A stretch of DNA of 64,000 nucleotides, from NCBI RefSeq assembly GCF_001598855.1, contig NZ_BCZS01000007.1, positions 145,599 to 209,598 on the forward strand, given 5' to 3'. This DNA is from Pluralibacter gergoviae ATCC 33028 = NBRC 105706 (GTDB lineage: Bacteria > Pseudomonadota > Gammaproteobacteria > Enterobacterales > Enterobacteriaceae). Shown here piece after piece: positions 17,303-27,322 of the stretch; the first letter of the stretch is position 1, and the number at the start of each line of letters is the position of its first letter. Both the position numbers and the translations under genes were made by a program. The notes below the pieces were generated by a model. The model worked only from the letters and a program-made list of their open reading frames with translations, made no database searches and was not told the DNA's origin.

Positions 17303-18016
17303 TTACAGATGCTGCCTGAAAAAGCGTACCGTTTCGTCAAGCGCCTCCGGCGTTATTCTGTGCCTGACGCCGGCTTGCCAGCGGCTGGTCAGGTTAGCAT
17401 CCCAGCCCAGCTCCGCCAGCGCCTGCTGCAACCTGAACGATTCGGCGGCAGGCACCACGTCATCCTCCTCGCCGTGCCACAGTAGCAGCTTGCGGTTCGC
17501 CAGCGCCGCAAGCTGATGGCCGACATCCCACTCGCCCAGATCGCCGGGCATCTGCGGGGAGGGAAACAGCGTCTGTGAAAGCGTCGACAGATAGCCGGAT
17601 CCCATCAGGCTGGCGACGCACTTAATTTCCGCATGCCTGGTCATCAGCCCCAGCGCCGTCATGGCGCCCATTGAGGCGCCGCCGACGCCCAGCCGTTCAT
17701 CCAGCAGCCAGCCCTCGTCAATAATGGCGCGTCGCAGGGCGGGAAACTCGTGAAGGCTATTAACGAGAATCGGCCAGAAGCGCTGCATTCTCTGTTGCGC
17801 ATCCCCTGAAAAGCGGCTGCCGTGATCGGGGGCATCCGGCATAATCACCCGAAATCCGGCCCCGGCCAGCGCGACGGCAAAATAGCTATAAACGACCTTC
17901 GATGACGTAAAGCCGTGGTAGAACACCACGCAGGGCAGCGGCCGTGCGGCCGCGCCGCGCGGCCAGGCGATCAGCGCCTCACTGCCGTTAAGTTCACGAC
18001 ACGCCAGTTCAATCAT
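17303..18016 (-). CDS. yjfP: Alpha/beta-hydrolase esterase YjfP
   Basis: YjfP is a small cytoplasmic carboxylesterase. The 237-residue protein shows the oxyanion segment VVFYHGFTSSKVVYSYFAVA, the nucleophile elbow GGASMG, and the late Asp (HGEEDDVVP) and His (GVRHRITPEALDETV) of the catalytic triad. It is about twelve residues shorter than the E. coli protein, with the gap in the lid region after SQTLFPSP. In E. coli it sits next to the ulaR gene; here the fimbrial insertion takes that place. It is divergent from bsmA. Confidence 0.92.
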   Translation of the reverse strand: MIELACRELNGSEALIAWPRGAAARPLPCVVFYHGFTSSKVVYSYFAVALAGAGFRVIMPDAPDHGSRFSGDAQQRMQRFWPILVNSLHEFPALRRAIIDEGWLLDERLGVGGASMGAMTALGLMTRHAEIKCVASLMGSGYLSTLSQTLFPSPQMPGDLGEWDVGHQLAALANRKLLLWHGEEDDVVPAAESFRLQQALAELGWDANLTSRWQAGVRHRITPEALDETVRFFRQHL

Positions 18017-18181
18017 TATCCTTCTCCTGTAACGTTGCGGTTCTGAGATAATGCCGCTTCACGCTGTCCATTTGAATTGCTAATGTTGGGATTGCAGTTG
18101 CATTTTTGTAGTGTTTTCGTATTAATTTCGCGTTCAGGATAACAATTTGGGAACATTCCCCTCAAGGCAAATGTATTGGCC

Positions 18182-18191
18182 GCTACACTGA
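18182..18191 (+). promoter_or_regulatory. Possible sigma-S -10 element of bsmA
   Basis: GCTACACTGA matches the sigma-S extended -10 pattern KCTAYACTTA at 9 of 10 positions and lies 20 bases before the bsmA ATG, so the leader would be very short. BsmA in E. coli is a stress and biofilm protein, which fits, but no -35 is obvious. Confidence 0.4.
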
Positions 18192-18210
18192 CCTTATCAG
18201 GAAACGAGAG

Positions 18211-18519
18211 ATGGTAATGCGACAAAGAATACCGCTGATACTGGCTTTACTGCTGTGTGGATGCACCGTACTGGAAGGTACACCGGAGCCGCCGCCGCCC
18301 CTGACGGACAAACCGCAGGAGATACGGCGCAACCAGACGCAGGGCCTGCAGAAAATAGGCTCCGTCAGCGTGCTGGTGCGCGGCGCCCCGTCGGATGCCG
18401 AAGCGGCCATCAAAGCGAAAGCGGCGGCGGCCAGTGCGGACTATTACGTCATTACCCTGGTGGATGAAACAGTGATCCCCGGCCAGTGGTACTCTCAGGC
18501 TGTGATGTATCGCAAATAA
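18211..18519 (+). CDS. bsmA: Biofilm peroxide resistance/stress lipoprotein BsmA (DUF1471)
   Basis: The 102-residue protein has a lipoprotein signal with lipobox LLCGC (acylated Cys at residue 18), a Pro-rich linker (PEPPPPLTDKP) and the DUF1471 domain ending GQWYSQAVMYRK, as in E. coli BsmA (YjfO). It would sit in the outer membrane facing the periplasm. In E. coli it affects biofilm maturation and peroxide tolerance. The ATG at 18211 has AGGA eight bases upstream; the ATG two codons later is also possible. yjfN, a family paralogue, follows 146 bases downstream. Confidence 0.88.
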   Translation: MVMRQRIPLILALLLCGCTVLEGTPEPPPPLTDKPQEIRRNQTQGLQKIGSVSVLVRGAPSDAEAAIKAKAAAASADYYVITLVDETVIPGQWYSQAVMYRK

Positions 18520-18665
18520 TAAGACCTTATTTAATCTGCTTTACACTGCTATTCAGCCGCTCACATTTCCTCGATACACAATTGAGCTCATGCCTGGTCA
18601 GGAATGAGCGTCTGCAATGGACTGCCCGGGCACTTTCCTGGGTTACGTGAATGGAGCTGACGACA

Positions 18666-18920
18666 ATGAAATATGCCTTTGCTTTCTCAACCGCAACGAC
18701 CACCGCCCAGTCCGCTGAGTTTGCCAGCGCCGACTGCGTCACCGGCCTGAACGAAATCGGCTTAATTTCCGTGGATAATATTGCCGGCAGCCCGCAGGAC
18801 GTTGAGCACATGGTGGCGCTGAAGGCCGATGAACAGGGGGCCTCGTGGTATCGCATCATTCGCATGTATGAAGATCCCCCTCCGGGCAACTGGCGCGTGC
18901 AGGCTATCCTCTACGCCTGA
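18666..18920 (+). CDS. yjfN: YjfN, small DUF1471 family protein
   Basis: The 84-residue protein is nearly identical to E. coli YjfN from AQSAEFASADCVTGLNEIG to NWRVQAILYA, including the single DUF1471 repeat. The N-terminal leader is about seven residues shorter than in E. coli and only weakly hydrophobic (MKYAFAFSTATTTAQSA), so export needs checking. The ATG at 18666 has GGAG eight bases upstream; the ATG at 18651 would put that site inside the gene. It lies convergent to aidB with 32 bases between the stops. Confidence 0.85.
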   Translation: MKYAFAFSTATTTAQSAEFASADCVTGLNEIGLISVDNIAGSPQDVEHMVALKADEQGASWYRIIRMYEDPPPGNWRVQAILYA

Positions 18921-18952
18921 GTTCGGCAGCGGGCCTTCGCGCCCGCCCGCCG

Positions 18953-20575
18953 TTATCTCTCTCCCCCCGTCGCCCGCTGCAGCACCTCATCCTGGACGCG
19001 GGCATCCAGCACAACGTCGCCGCGCGAGTCCAGCATCATCCGACACCAGGCCTGAGCCACCGGCGGCGAGCTGTAGCGCAGGATCTGCGTACCGCTGCCG
19101 ATGAGCCAGAGCTGCTGGGCGATCTCCCGCCCCAGCGCCTCCGTCGGTTTGTGCAGCCGCTGCTGCAGCTGGCGCCAGGCCCTGTCAAAATGACGATCCA
19201 GCCCTTTTACCGCCTGATACTCTGACTGCAGAAGATCCACCACCCCGGGCTGTTTAGCCAGTACCCGCAAAACGTCCAGGCACATGATATTGCCGGAGCC
19301 CTCCCAGATGCTGTTCACCGGCATCTCGCGATAAATGCGCGGCAGCTCGCTCTCCTCGCAGTAGCCGATGCCGCCCAGGACTTCCATTGCCTCGGCCACA
19401 AACGGGATCCCGGCCCGGCAGACGGCGTATTTCGCCGCGGGGGTAAACAGCCTGGCCCACAGCGCCTCTTCCGGCACGTGCTGGCGGTCCCAGGCCCTGG
19501 CCAGGCGGAACAGCGCCGCGCTCTGCCCTTCCAGCCGCAGCGCCATCCGGCTCAGTAGCTGGCGCATCAGCGGCTGCTCAATGAGCGTTTTACCAAATGC
19601 CTGCCGCTGATATGCGTGGTACAGCGCCACCGACAGCGCCCGCCGCATCAGGCCGTGGCTGCCCAGCGCGCAGTCGAAGCGCGTCAGGCCGCCCATCCGC
19701 AGGATCTGCCGCACGCCCTCGCCCTCCTCGCCCAGTAGCCAGCCGCTGGCGTCCAGCAGTTCCGCCTCGCCGCTGGCGTTAGACCGGTTGCCGAGCTTAT
19801 CCTTCAGCCGCTCCAGGCGCACCCCGTTGCGCTGCCCGTCGGGCAAAAAGCGCGGCACAAAAAAGCAGGAGAGGCCGCCGGGCGCCTGGGCCAGGATCAG
19901 ATGGGCATCGCTTTGCGGCACCGAGAAAAACCATTTGTGGCCCACCAGCGTATAGCGGCCGCCTTCGGCCCGCTTTGCCCGGGTGGTGTTGCTGAGCACG
20001 TCTGAGCCGCCCTGCTTTTCGGTCATTCCCATCCCGATAAGCAGGCCGCGCTTCTGGCTTCCCGGCTGCAGGTGGGCGTCATAGCGATCGCTCATCAGCG
20101 GCGTCAGCCAGTCGGCAAAGGGGGCAGGCAAGTGCTTTTGCAGCAGCGGCGTGGCCGCCGAGGTCATGGTTATGGGGCACAGCGATCCGGCTTCCACCTG
20201 GGCGTGCAGCACAAAGCGCGCGGCCCTGGCAACGAATGCCCCGCTGCGCGCCTCCTCCTGCCACGCGAGATTGTGCACCCGGTTAGCGCACAGCCCCTGC
20301 ATCAGCAGGTGCCAGGCGGGATGAAAGCGCACGTCGTCCAGCCGGGCGCCGGTGGCGTCGTAGCGCAGCAGTTCGGGCGGATGGGCGTTAGCGAGCCGCC
20401 CCAGCTCAAGCGACTCGGCGGTCCCCAGCTGCTGGCCGATGCTGGCCAGCAGATCGAGATCCCAGCCCGCGCCTTCGCGCGCGACGGCCTCGCGCAGCGC
20501 GGTATCAGAGAGGAACAGATTGCTGTTGCTGAGCGGTGAGGGCTGGTTGAATACGGTATGGGTTTGCCACGGCAT
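18953..20575 (-). CDS. aidB: Acyl-CoA dehydrogenase-like DNA-alkylation response protein AidB
   Basis: AidB is a flavoprotein of the acyl-CoA dehydrogenase family induced by Ada on methylation damage; it binds DNA and is thought to protect it. The 540-residue protein follows E. coli AidB throughout: the acyl-CoA dehydrogenase middle domain (MGMTEKQGGSDVLSNTTRA), flavin region and the C-terminal helical DNA-binding part. I start at the ATG at 20573-20575 because a perfect AAGGAGG lies just upstream and the protein then begins MPWQTHTVFNQP. In E. coli yjfC-yjfM lie between aidB and rlmB; here the two genes are neighbours, separated by a palindrome. Confidence 0.95.
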   Translation of the reverse strand: MPWQTHTVFNQPSPLSNSNLFLSDTALREAVAREGAGWDLDLLASIGQQLGTAESLELGRLANAHPPELLRYDATGARLDDVRFHPAWHLLMQGLCANRVHNLAWQEEARSGAFVARAARFVLHAQVEAGSLCPITMTSAATPLLQKHLPAPFADWLTPLMSDRYDAHLQPGSQKRGLLIGMGMTEKQGGSDVLSNTTRAKRAEGGRYTLVGHKWFFSVPQSDAHLILAQAPGGLSCFFVPRFLPDGQRNGVRLERLKDKLGNRSNASGEAELLDASGWLLGEEGEGVRQILRMGGLTRFDCALGSHGLMRRALSVALYHAYQRQAFGKTLIEQPLMRQLLSRMALRLEGQSAALFRLARAWDRQHVPEEALWARLFTPAAKYAVCRAGIPFVAEAMEVLGGIGYCEESELPRIYREMPVNSIWEGSGNIMCLDVLRVLAKQPGVVDLLQSEYQAVKGLDRHFDRAWRQLQQRLHKPTEALGREIAQQLWLIGSGTQILRYSSPPVAQAWCRMMLDSRGDVVLDARVQDEVLQRATGGER

Positions 20576-20687
20576 GGTGCCTCCTTTCCTTATTGGCCTG
20601 AGCGGTAAGTATGGCCGGGGACGGTTGGCTTTGCCCGCACGCGGGGCGAGGAATGGGGGAGAGGTCACTGTTGCAAAGGGGGAATAC

Positions 20688-20714
20688 CGGGGCTCTCGCG
20701 AAGGGAGAGCCCCG
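20688..20714 (-). terminator. rlmB downstream hairpin
   Basis: CGGGGCTCTC, a seven-base loop, and GAGAGCCCCG form a perfect 10-bp stem 12 bases past the rlmB stop. No T-run follows. The stem is related in sequence to the CTCTCCC palindrome family. Confidence 0.55.
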
Positions 20715-20725
20715 AGGAGAAAAAT

Positions 20726-21457
20726 CTAGCCGCGCTGGCGCACCGCTTCAAACAGGCAGATACCGGTCGCCACGGAGACGTTCAGAGAAGAGACGCTGCC
20801 GGCCATCGGGATGCTGATAAGCTCATCGCAGTGCTCGCGGGTCAGGCGGCGCATACCCTCGCCTTCCGCGCCCATCACCAGCGCCATGCGGCCGGTCATT
20901 TTGCTCTGGTAGAGCGTATGGTCAGCTTCACCGGCGGTGCCGACGATCCAGATGTTCTCTTCCTGCAGCAGGCGCATGGTGCGCGCCAGGTTAGTGACGC
21001 GGATCAGCGGCACGCTCTCTGCCGCGCCGCAGGCCACTTTCTTCGCCGTGGCGTTGAGCTGGGCGGAGCGGTCGCGGGGGACGATCACCGCGTGCACGCC
21101 GGCGGCATCGGCGCTGCGCAGGCAGGCGCCGAGGTTGTGCGGATCGGTGACGCCGTCGAGGATCAGCAGGAACGGGTTATCGAGGGTGGCGATCAAATCC
21201 GGCAGATCGTTCTCCTGATACTGCCGCCCCGGCTTGACGCGGGCGATGATCCCCTGATGCACGGCGCCTTCACTCTTCTCATCAAGATACTGGCGGTTTG
21301 CCAGCTGGATCACCACGCCCTGGGCTTCGAGGGCGTGGATCAGCGGCAGCAGCCGCTTATCCTCGCGGCCTTTCAGAATAAACACTTCCTGAAAGCGCTC
21401 GGGAGCGCGCTCCAGCAGGGCCTGCACCGCGTGGATGCCGTAAATCATTTCACTCAT
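20726..21457 (-). CDS. rlmB: 23S rRNA (guanosine-2'-O-)-methyltransferase RlmB
   Basis: RlmB methylates G2251 of 23S rRNA in the peptidyl-transferase P loop using S-adenosylmethionine. The 243-residue protein has the N-terminal substrate-binding domain and the C-terminal SPOUT knot with [29 protein letters not shown] and [10 protein letters not shown]. It is the same length as the E. coli protein and follows rnr by 99 bases, as in E. coli, though a CTCCCC palindrome lies in the gap. Confidence 0.97.
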   Translation of the reverse strand: MSEMIYGIHAVQALLERAPERFQEVFILKGREDKRLLPLIHALEAQGVVIQLANRQYLDEKSEGAVHQGIIARVKPGRQYQENDLPDLIATLDNPFLLILDGVTDPHNLGACLRSADAAGVHAVIVPRDRSAQLNATAKKVACGAAESVPLIRVTNLARTMRLLQEENIWIVGTAGEADHTLYQSKMTGRMALVMGAEGEGMRRLTREHCDELISIPMAGSVSSLNVSVATGICLFEAVRQRG

Positions 21458-21501
21458 GGATGTACTCGTAAATGGTTAATCGCTGACTCCCCTCACCCCG
21501 G

Positions 21502-21524
21502 CCCCCTCCCCAAAGGGGAGAGGG
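21502..21524. repeat. Palindrome of the CCTCTCCC family between rnr and rlmB
   Basis: CCCCCTCCCC, AAA, GGGGAGAGGG pair with a single mismatch. The surrounding CCCTCACCCCGGCC text is the typical flank of this intergenic palindrome in GC-rich enterobacteria. Confidence 0.55.
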
Positions 21525-21556
21525 AGAACCCGGGCAGGTTCAGGTGAAGGTCAAAA

Positions 21557-24046
21557 TTACTCTGCCGCCTTTTTCTTCGCCGCGCGCTTCGCTTTGGTGG
21601 CGGCGGCGATTTTAAGCGTTTTTTCCGACGGCTTTTTGGCTTTTTTACCGCCGGACTCTTTTTTCGCCTTCGGCGGCTGCGGCGCTTTATCGCCAGCGGC
21701 ATTTTTCGCCTTCGCCGGTTTCTTGCCTTTTTCACCGCGGAAGGCGCTGTCCGGCTCGAAGTTTACCTTCTTCCCGGCCTGGCGGCGCCTGCCGGAGGGT
21801 TTAGCACCGGCGCCCTTCTTCGCTTTCTCGCGGGCGGTTTTACCGACGTTACGCGGCGCGCGCTCGCTGGAGATCAGCGAGAAGTCGATTTTACGCTCGT
21901 CCATGTTGACGGCCTCCACGCGGACCTCCACGCGGTCGCCGAGGCGATAGGTCTGGCCGCCGGACTCGCCGATCAGCCGCTGGCCAACCTGGTCGAAGCG
22001 GTAGTAGTCGTTGTCCAGCGAGGAGACGTGCACCAGACCGTCGATGAACAGATCGTCGAGACGCACGAAGAAGCCAAAGCCGGTGACGCTGGCGATGACG
22101 CCTTTAAAGACGTTGCCCACCTGATCCTGCATAAAGTCGCACTTGAGCCAGTCGGCGACGTCGCGAGTAGCTTCGTCGGCGCGGCGCTCGGTCATCGAGC
22201 AGTGCTGGCCCAGCTGGAGCATCTCCTCCATGCTGTAGTGCCAGCCGCCGGTCTCGGTCGAGTTGCCCTTATGCCCTTCCGCCTTCGCCAGCAGGTATTT
22301 GATAGCGCGATGCAGGGAGAGGTCGGGATAGCGGCGGATCGGCGAGGTAAAGTGGGCGTAAGACTGCAGCGCCAGGCCAAAGTGGCCGCGGTTCTCCGGA
22401 TCGTAAACCGCCTGCTTCATCGAGCGCAGCAGCATGGTCTGCAGCATCTCATGGTCCGGGCGGTCGGCGATGGAGGTCAGCAGCTCGGCGTAGTCGCGCG
22501 GCTCCGGCTTGCCGCGCCCCGGCAGCTCCAGGCCCAGCTCCGCCAGCACCGAGCGGAAGGCGGTGATCGCATCGTCGCTCGGCTTGTCGTGAATACGGAA
22601 CAGCGCCGGCTCCTCGGCTTTCTCGACGAAACGGGCCGCCGAAATGTTGGCGAGGATCATGCACTCTTCGATAAGCTTATGGGCGTCGTTGCGCTGGGTC
22701 TGCTCGATGCGCTCAATGCGGCGCTCGGCGTTGAAGATAAACTTCGCCTCTTCGGTCTCAAACGAGATGCCGCCGCGCTCGGCGCGGGCGCCGTCCAGCA
22801 CTTTATACAGGTTGTGCAGCTCTTCGATATGCTTAACCAGCGGCGCGTACTGCTCGCGCAGCTCCTTGTCGCCTTCCAGCATGTGCCACACCTTGGTGTA
22901 GGTCAGGCGGGCGTGGGAGCTCATCACCGCTTCATAGAACTTGTGTCCGGTAAGGCGGCCTTTGGCGGAAATGGTCATTTCGCAGACCATGCACAGCCGG
23001 TCAACCTGCGGATTGAGGGAGCAGAGGCCGTTGGAGAGCACTTCCGGCAGCATCGGCACCACCTGAGACGGGAAGTAGACCGAGGTGCCGCGGCTGCGGG
23101 CCTCTGCGTCAAGCGGCGTTCCCGGACGCACATAATAGCTGACGTCGGCGATAGCCACCCACAGGCGCCAGCCGCCGCCGCGCTTTTTCTCGCAGTACAC
23201 GGCATCGTCAAAGTCGCGGGCGTCTTCGCCATCAATGGTGACCAGCGGCAGCTTGCGCAGATCGACGCGCCCCGCTTTCGCCGATTCCGGCACCTGCTCT
23301 TTCAGCCCGGCGACCTGCTTTTCGACCGCCGGCGGCCAGACATAGGGAATTTCGTGGGTGCGCAGGGCCATATCGACGGCCATGCCGGTGCCCATATTAT
23401 CGCCGAGAACCTCGACGATTTTACCGATAGCCTTGGTGCGGCGGGTCGGACGCTGGGTCAGCTCAACCACCACCACGAAGCCCATCCGCGCGCCCATTAC
23501 CGCCTCCGGCGGAATGAGGATATCGAAGCTCAGGCGGCTGTCGTCCGGCACCACGAAGCCGACGCCGGCATCGGTAAAGTAGCGGCCGACGATCTGGCCG
23601 GTGCGCGGCTCCAGCACGCGCACCACCCGCGCCTCGCGGCGGCCTTTGCGATCGGCGCCCAGAGGCTGGGCGAGGATCATGTCGCCGTGCATACACATCT
23701 TCATCTGCTCGCTGGAGAGATAAAGATCGTCTTTACGGCCCTCGACGCGCAGGAAGCCGAAGCCGTCGCGGTGGCCGATAACCATGCCCTTCACAAGGTC
23801 AAGGCGTTCGGGCAAGGCGTAGCACTGGCGGCGGGTAAACACCAGCTGCCCGTCGCGCTCCATCGCGCGCAGGCGGCGGCGCAGAGCCTCCTGCTGCTCA
23901 TCGCCCTCAATATTCAGCGCAACCGCCAGCTCATCGCGGCTGACGGGCTTTTCACGCTTCGAGATAAAATCGAGGATAAATTCCCGGCTCGGGATAGGGT
24001 TCGCGTATTTTTCTGCTTCGCGCTGCTGGAATGGATCTTGTGACAT
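21557..24046 (-). CDS. rnr: Ribonuclease R (3'-5' exoribonuclease)
   Basis: RNase R degrades structured RNA and takes part in rRNA quality control and trans-translation. The 829-residue protein has a helix-turn-helix region, two cold-shock OB folds (about 80-230), the RNB catalytic domain (about 260-590; the metal-binding aspartates are in [14 protein letters not shown]), an S1 domain (about 645-725) and a long Lys/Ala-rich tail. I use the ATG at 24044-24046, with a GGAGG site upstream, giving [14 protein letters not shown] as in E. coli. It is 38 bases after nsrR and surely co-transcribed with it. Confidence 0.96.
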   Translation of the reverse strand: MSQDPFQQREAEKYANPIPSREFILDFISKREKPVSRDELAVALNIEGDEQQEALRRRLRAMERDGQLVFTRRQCYALPERLDLVKGMVIGHRDGFGFLRVEGRKDDLYLSSEQMKMCMHGDMILAQPLGADRKGRREARVVRVLEPRTGQIVGRYFTDAGVGFVVPDDSRLSFDILIPPEAVMGARMGFVVVVELTQRPTRRTKAIGKIVEVLGDNMGTGMAVDMALRTHEIPYVWPPAVEKQVAGLKEQVPESAKAGRVDLRKLPLVTIDGEDARDFDDAVYCEKKRGGGWRLWVAIADVSYYVRPGTPLDAEARSRGTSVYFPSQVVPMLPEVLSNGLCSLNPQVDRLCMVCEMTISAKGRLTGHKFYEAVMSSHARLTYTKVWHMLEGDKELREQYAPLVKHIEELHNLYKVLDGARAERGGISFETEEAKFIFNAERRIERIEQTQRNDAHKLIEECMILANISAARFVEKAEEPALFRIHDKPSDDAITAFRSVLAELGLELPGRGKPEPRDYAELLTSIADRPDHEMLQTMLLRSMKQAVYDPENRGHFGLALQSYAHFTSPIRRYPDLSLHRAIKYLLAKAEGHKGNSTETGGWHYSMEEMLQLGQHCSMTERRADEATRDVADWLKCDFMQDQVGNVFKGVIASVTGFGFFVRLDDLFIDGLVHVSSLDNDYYRFDQVGQRLIGESGGQTYRLGDRVEVRVEAVNMDERKIDFSLISSERAPRNVGKTAREKAKKGAGAKPSGRRRQAGKKVNFEPDSAFRGEKGKKPAKAKNAAGDKAPQPPKAKKESGGKKAKKPSEKTLKIAAATKAKRAAKKKAAE

Positions 24047-24084
24047 CGCGGTTCCTCCGTTGTCAGCTCTGGTGAAGTGAGTCG

Positions 24085-24510
24085 TCACTCCACCAGCAAT
24101 AATTTATAAAGCGGTTGATTCTCTTCAACCAAATCGGCCAGCGTATAGTTATCCAGTTCCTCGAGGAAACTGTTCACGGCCTTAGAAAGCGCCTGCTTCA
24201 GGCGGCAGGCGGGCGTTATATGACAAAACGCACTGCTGCAGTTAACCAGCGATAGCGGCTCCAGCTCGCGAACCACGTCTCCGATCCGAATGGCAGAGGC
24301 CGGTTTTCCCAGCCGGATGCCGCCATTTTTCCCGCGCACGGCGTCAACATAGCCTGCACGACTCAGCTGGTTGATTATTTTGACCATATGATTACGCGAC
24401 ACGCCATAGACGTCGGTAACTTCAGAGATGCTGGTCATCCGATCGGCCGGCAGCGACGCCATATAGATGAGCGCCCGCAAACCATAATCGGTGAAACTCG
24501 TTAACTGCAC
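24085..24510 (-). CDS. nsrR: Nitric-oxide-sensing Rrf2-family repressor NsrR
   Basis: NsrR carries an Fe-S cluster that reacts with nitric oxide and releases DNA, which derepresses NO-detoxifying genes. The 141-residue protein has the Rrf2 winged helix ([32 protein letters not shown]) and the three cluster cysteines in the pattern C-x5-C-x5-C ([17 protein letters not shown]). Length and sequence equal the E. coli protein apart from a few changes. It heads the nsrR-rnr-rlmB group. A high-quality NsrR site lies in front of ytfE at 1764-1786. Confidence 0.97.
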   Translation of the reverse strand: MQLTSFTDYGLRALIYMASLPADRMTSISEVTDVYGVSRNHMVKIINQLSRAGYVDAVRGKNGGIRLGKPASAIRIGDVVRELEPLSLVNCSSAFCHITPACRLKQALSKAVNSFLEELDNYTLADLVEENQPLYKLLLVE

Positions 24511-24616
24511 ATCAACCTCAAAGCAGGGAAAAAGGGGAACTTATTACCTTTGATGATAAACCAGCCGGACAGTGAGCGGTGAATTAATTTAAAGCAGGAA
24601 GGAAAAACGCGGGAAC

Positions 24617-24639
24617 GGGGACGCCGTGACGGCGCCCCC
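24617..24639 (-). terminator. purA terminator
   Basis: GGGGGCGCCG, TCA, CGGCGTCCCC on the minus strand form a 10-bp stem 7 bases past the purA stop. It is followed after nine bases by GTTTTTCC. nsrR starts behind it. Confidence 0.7.
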
Positions 24640-24646
24640 GGCATGA

Positions 24647-25968
<1,322 letters not shown>

Positions 25969-26048
25969 AAAAATGGATTCTACCATCGCTTTTTCTGGCG
26001 TACAGCACTTTTTGACCCTTAAATACGCCAAATCCGACCACTTTTTGA

Positions 26049-26246
26049 TCAGCCAATCGTTTTCATCAACATATAGTAGATAACGACGCCGGCAACCACC
26101 AGACCACCGCCAAAGCGGCGCAGCAGCGAATCGGGCAGATTAGAGAGCGCCGCGACCATTTTGCGCCACGCCTGGGGATAGAGCATCGGCCCCAGCCCTT
26201 CAAGTACCAGCACCAGCGCAAGCGCCAGCCAGATTGTCGTGTTCAT
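26049..26246 (-). CDS. yjeT: YjeT, small DUF2065 membrane protein
   Basis: The 65-residue protein has two predicted membrane helices (IWLALALVLVLEGLGPMLYP and the GGGLVVAGVVIYYMLM end) linked by a basic loop. It matches E. coli YjeT in length and pattern. The function is unknown, but the gene nearly always follows hflC, with which it may act. A terminator lies between hflC and yjeT. Confidence 0.9.
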   Translation of the reverse strand: MNTTIWLALALVLVLEGLGPMLYPQAWRKMVAALSNLPDSLLRRFGGGLVVAGVVIYYMLMKTIG

Positions 26247-26265
26247 ATATTATCCTGAGAAAAAG

Positions 26266-26291
26266 AAAACCACCGCGGTCGCGGTGGTTTT
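26266..26291 (-). terminator. hflC terminator
   Basis: AAAACCACCGCG and CGCGGTGGTTTT form a perfect 12-bp stem with a two-base spacer, followed by CTTTTTCTC on the minus strand. It ends the hfl operon before yjeT. Confidence 0.88.
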
Positions 26292-26315
26292 AACGACGTC
26301 TGAGAGTCGCAGATA

Positions 26316-27320
26316 TTAACGCGTTGCGTTACCCGGCGTCTTCATGTAGCGGAAGAAATCGCTGTCCGGGCTCAACACCATCACGTCCTGGTTGCCTTCG
26401 AAGCTCTTCTCGTAAGCGCGCAGGCTGCGGATGAAGGCGTAGAAGTCAGGATCCTGGCTGAAGGCGTCGGCAAACAGCTTCGCCGCTTCACCGTCGCCTT
26501 CACCGCGCAGGATGCGGCCCTGGCGCTCGGCTTCCGCCAGCGTTTTGGTCACTTCATAGTCTGCCGCGGCGCGCAGTTTCTCAGCTTCTTCTTTACCCTG
26601 CGAGCGGTGGCGGCGGGCAACCGCTTCACGCTCGGCGCGCATGCGGTTGAAGATAGCATCAGACACTTCGGTCGGCAGGTTGATCTGCTTGATACGCACG
26701 TCAACCACTTCGATACCCAGGGCCGCCATGCTGTTCGGGTTGATGACCGGCACTTTGCCGTTGGTTTCTGCCGTCACGCGCTCTGCCGCTTCGGCAATCG
26801 CATTATCGGCGGCAGGCGTCGCCACTTCATCATCCGCACCGGACGAGCCGGTGTTCAGGGCATCGCGCACTTCAATGGTCAGGCGGCCGCGGGAATCGGT
26901 AACGATATCCTTCACGTCCAGGCGACCAATCTCAGAGCGCAGACGGTCAGAGAACTTACGCTTGAGCAGCACTTCGGCCTGGGAGACGTCGCCGCCGCCG
27001 GTGGCCAGGTAGTAGCGGCTGAAGTCGCTGATCCGCCACTTGATGTAGGAGTCGACGATCAGGTCTTTCTTCTCTTTGGTGACGAAGCGATCGGCCTGGT
27101 TATCCATAGTCTGGATGCGCGCATCCAGGGTTTTCACCGACTCAATGAACGGGATCTTAAAGTGCAGGCCCGGTTCAAACACCAGCGGCTTATTGTCGTC
27201 ATCACGCACCACCTTGCCAAAGCGCATGGTTATCCCGCGCTCGCCCTCTTTTACCACGAACAGAGAGGCAAACAGCCCTACCAGCACGATGATAATTATC
27301 GCTATTACTGACTTACGCAT
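26316..27320 (-). CDS. hflC: HflC, SPFH/band-7 subunit of the FtsH modulator complex
   Basis: HflC and HflK form a large cage at the inner membrane that encloses the FtsH protease and modulates which membrane proteins and regulators it degrades. The 334-residue protein has an N-terminal membrane helix (VIAIIIIVLVGLFASLFVV), an SPFH domain (about 22-230) and a coiled-coil end. It starts two bases after the hflK stop, so translation is coupled. Length is the same as in E. coli. Confidence 0.97.
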   Translation of the reverse strand: MRKSVIAIIIIVLVGLFASLFVVKEGERGITMRFGKVVRDDDNKPLVFEPGLHFKIPFIESVKTLDARIQTMDNQADRFVTKEKKDLIVDSYIKWRISDFSRYYLATGGGDVSQAEVLLKRKFSDRLRSEIGRLDVKDIVTDSRGRLTIEVRDALNTGSSGADDEVATPAADNAIAEAAERVTAETNGKVPVINPNSMAALGIEVVDVRIKQINLPTEVSDAIFNRMRAEREAVARRHRSQGKEEAEKLRAAADYEVTKTLAEAERQGRILRGEGDGEAAKLFADAFSQDPDFYAFIRSLRAYEKSFEGNQDVMVLSPDSDFFRYMKTPGNATR

Positions 27321-27322
27321 CG

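Noticed and set aside
22028..24043. 671-codon open frame on the plus strand
   Set aside because: It is exactly antisense to rnr and has the His/Gln/Arg-rich make-up of a shadow frame in GC-rich DNA; rnr is collinear with E. coli RNase R.
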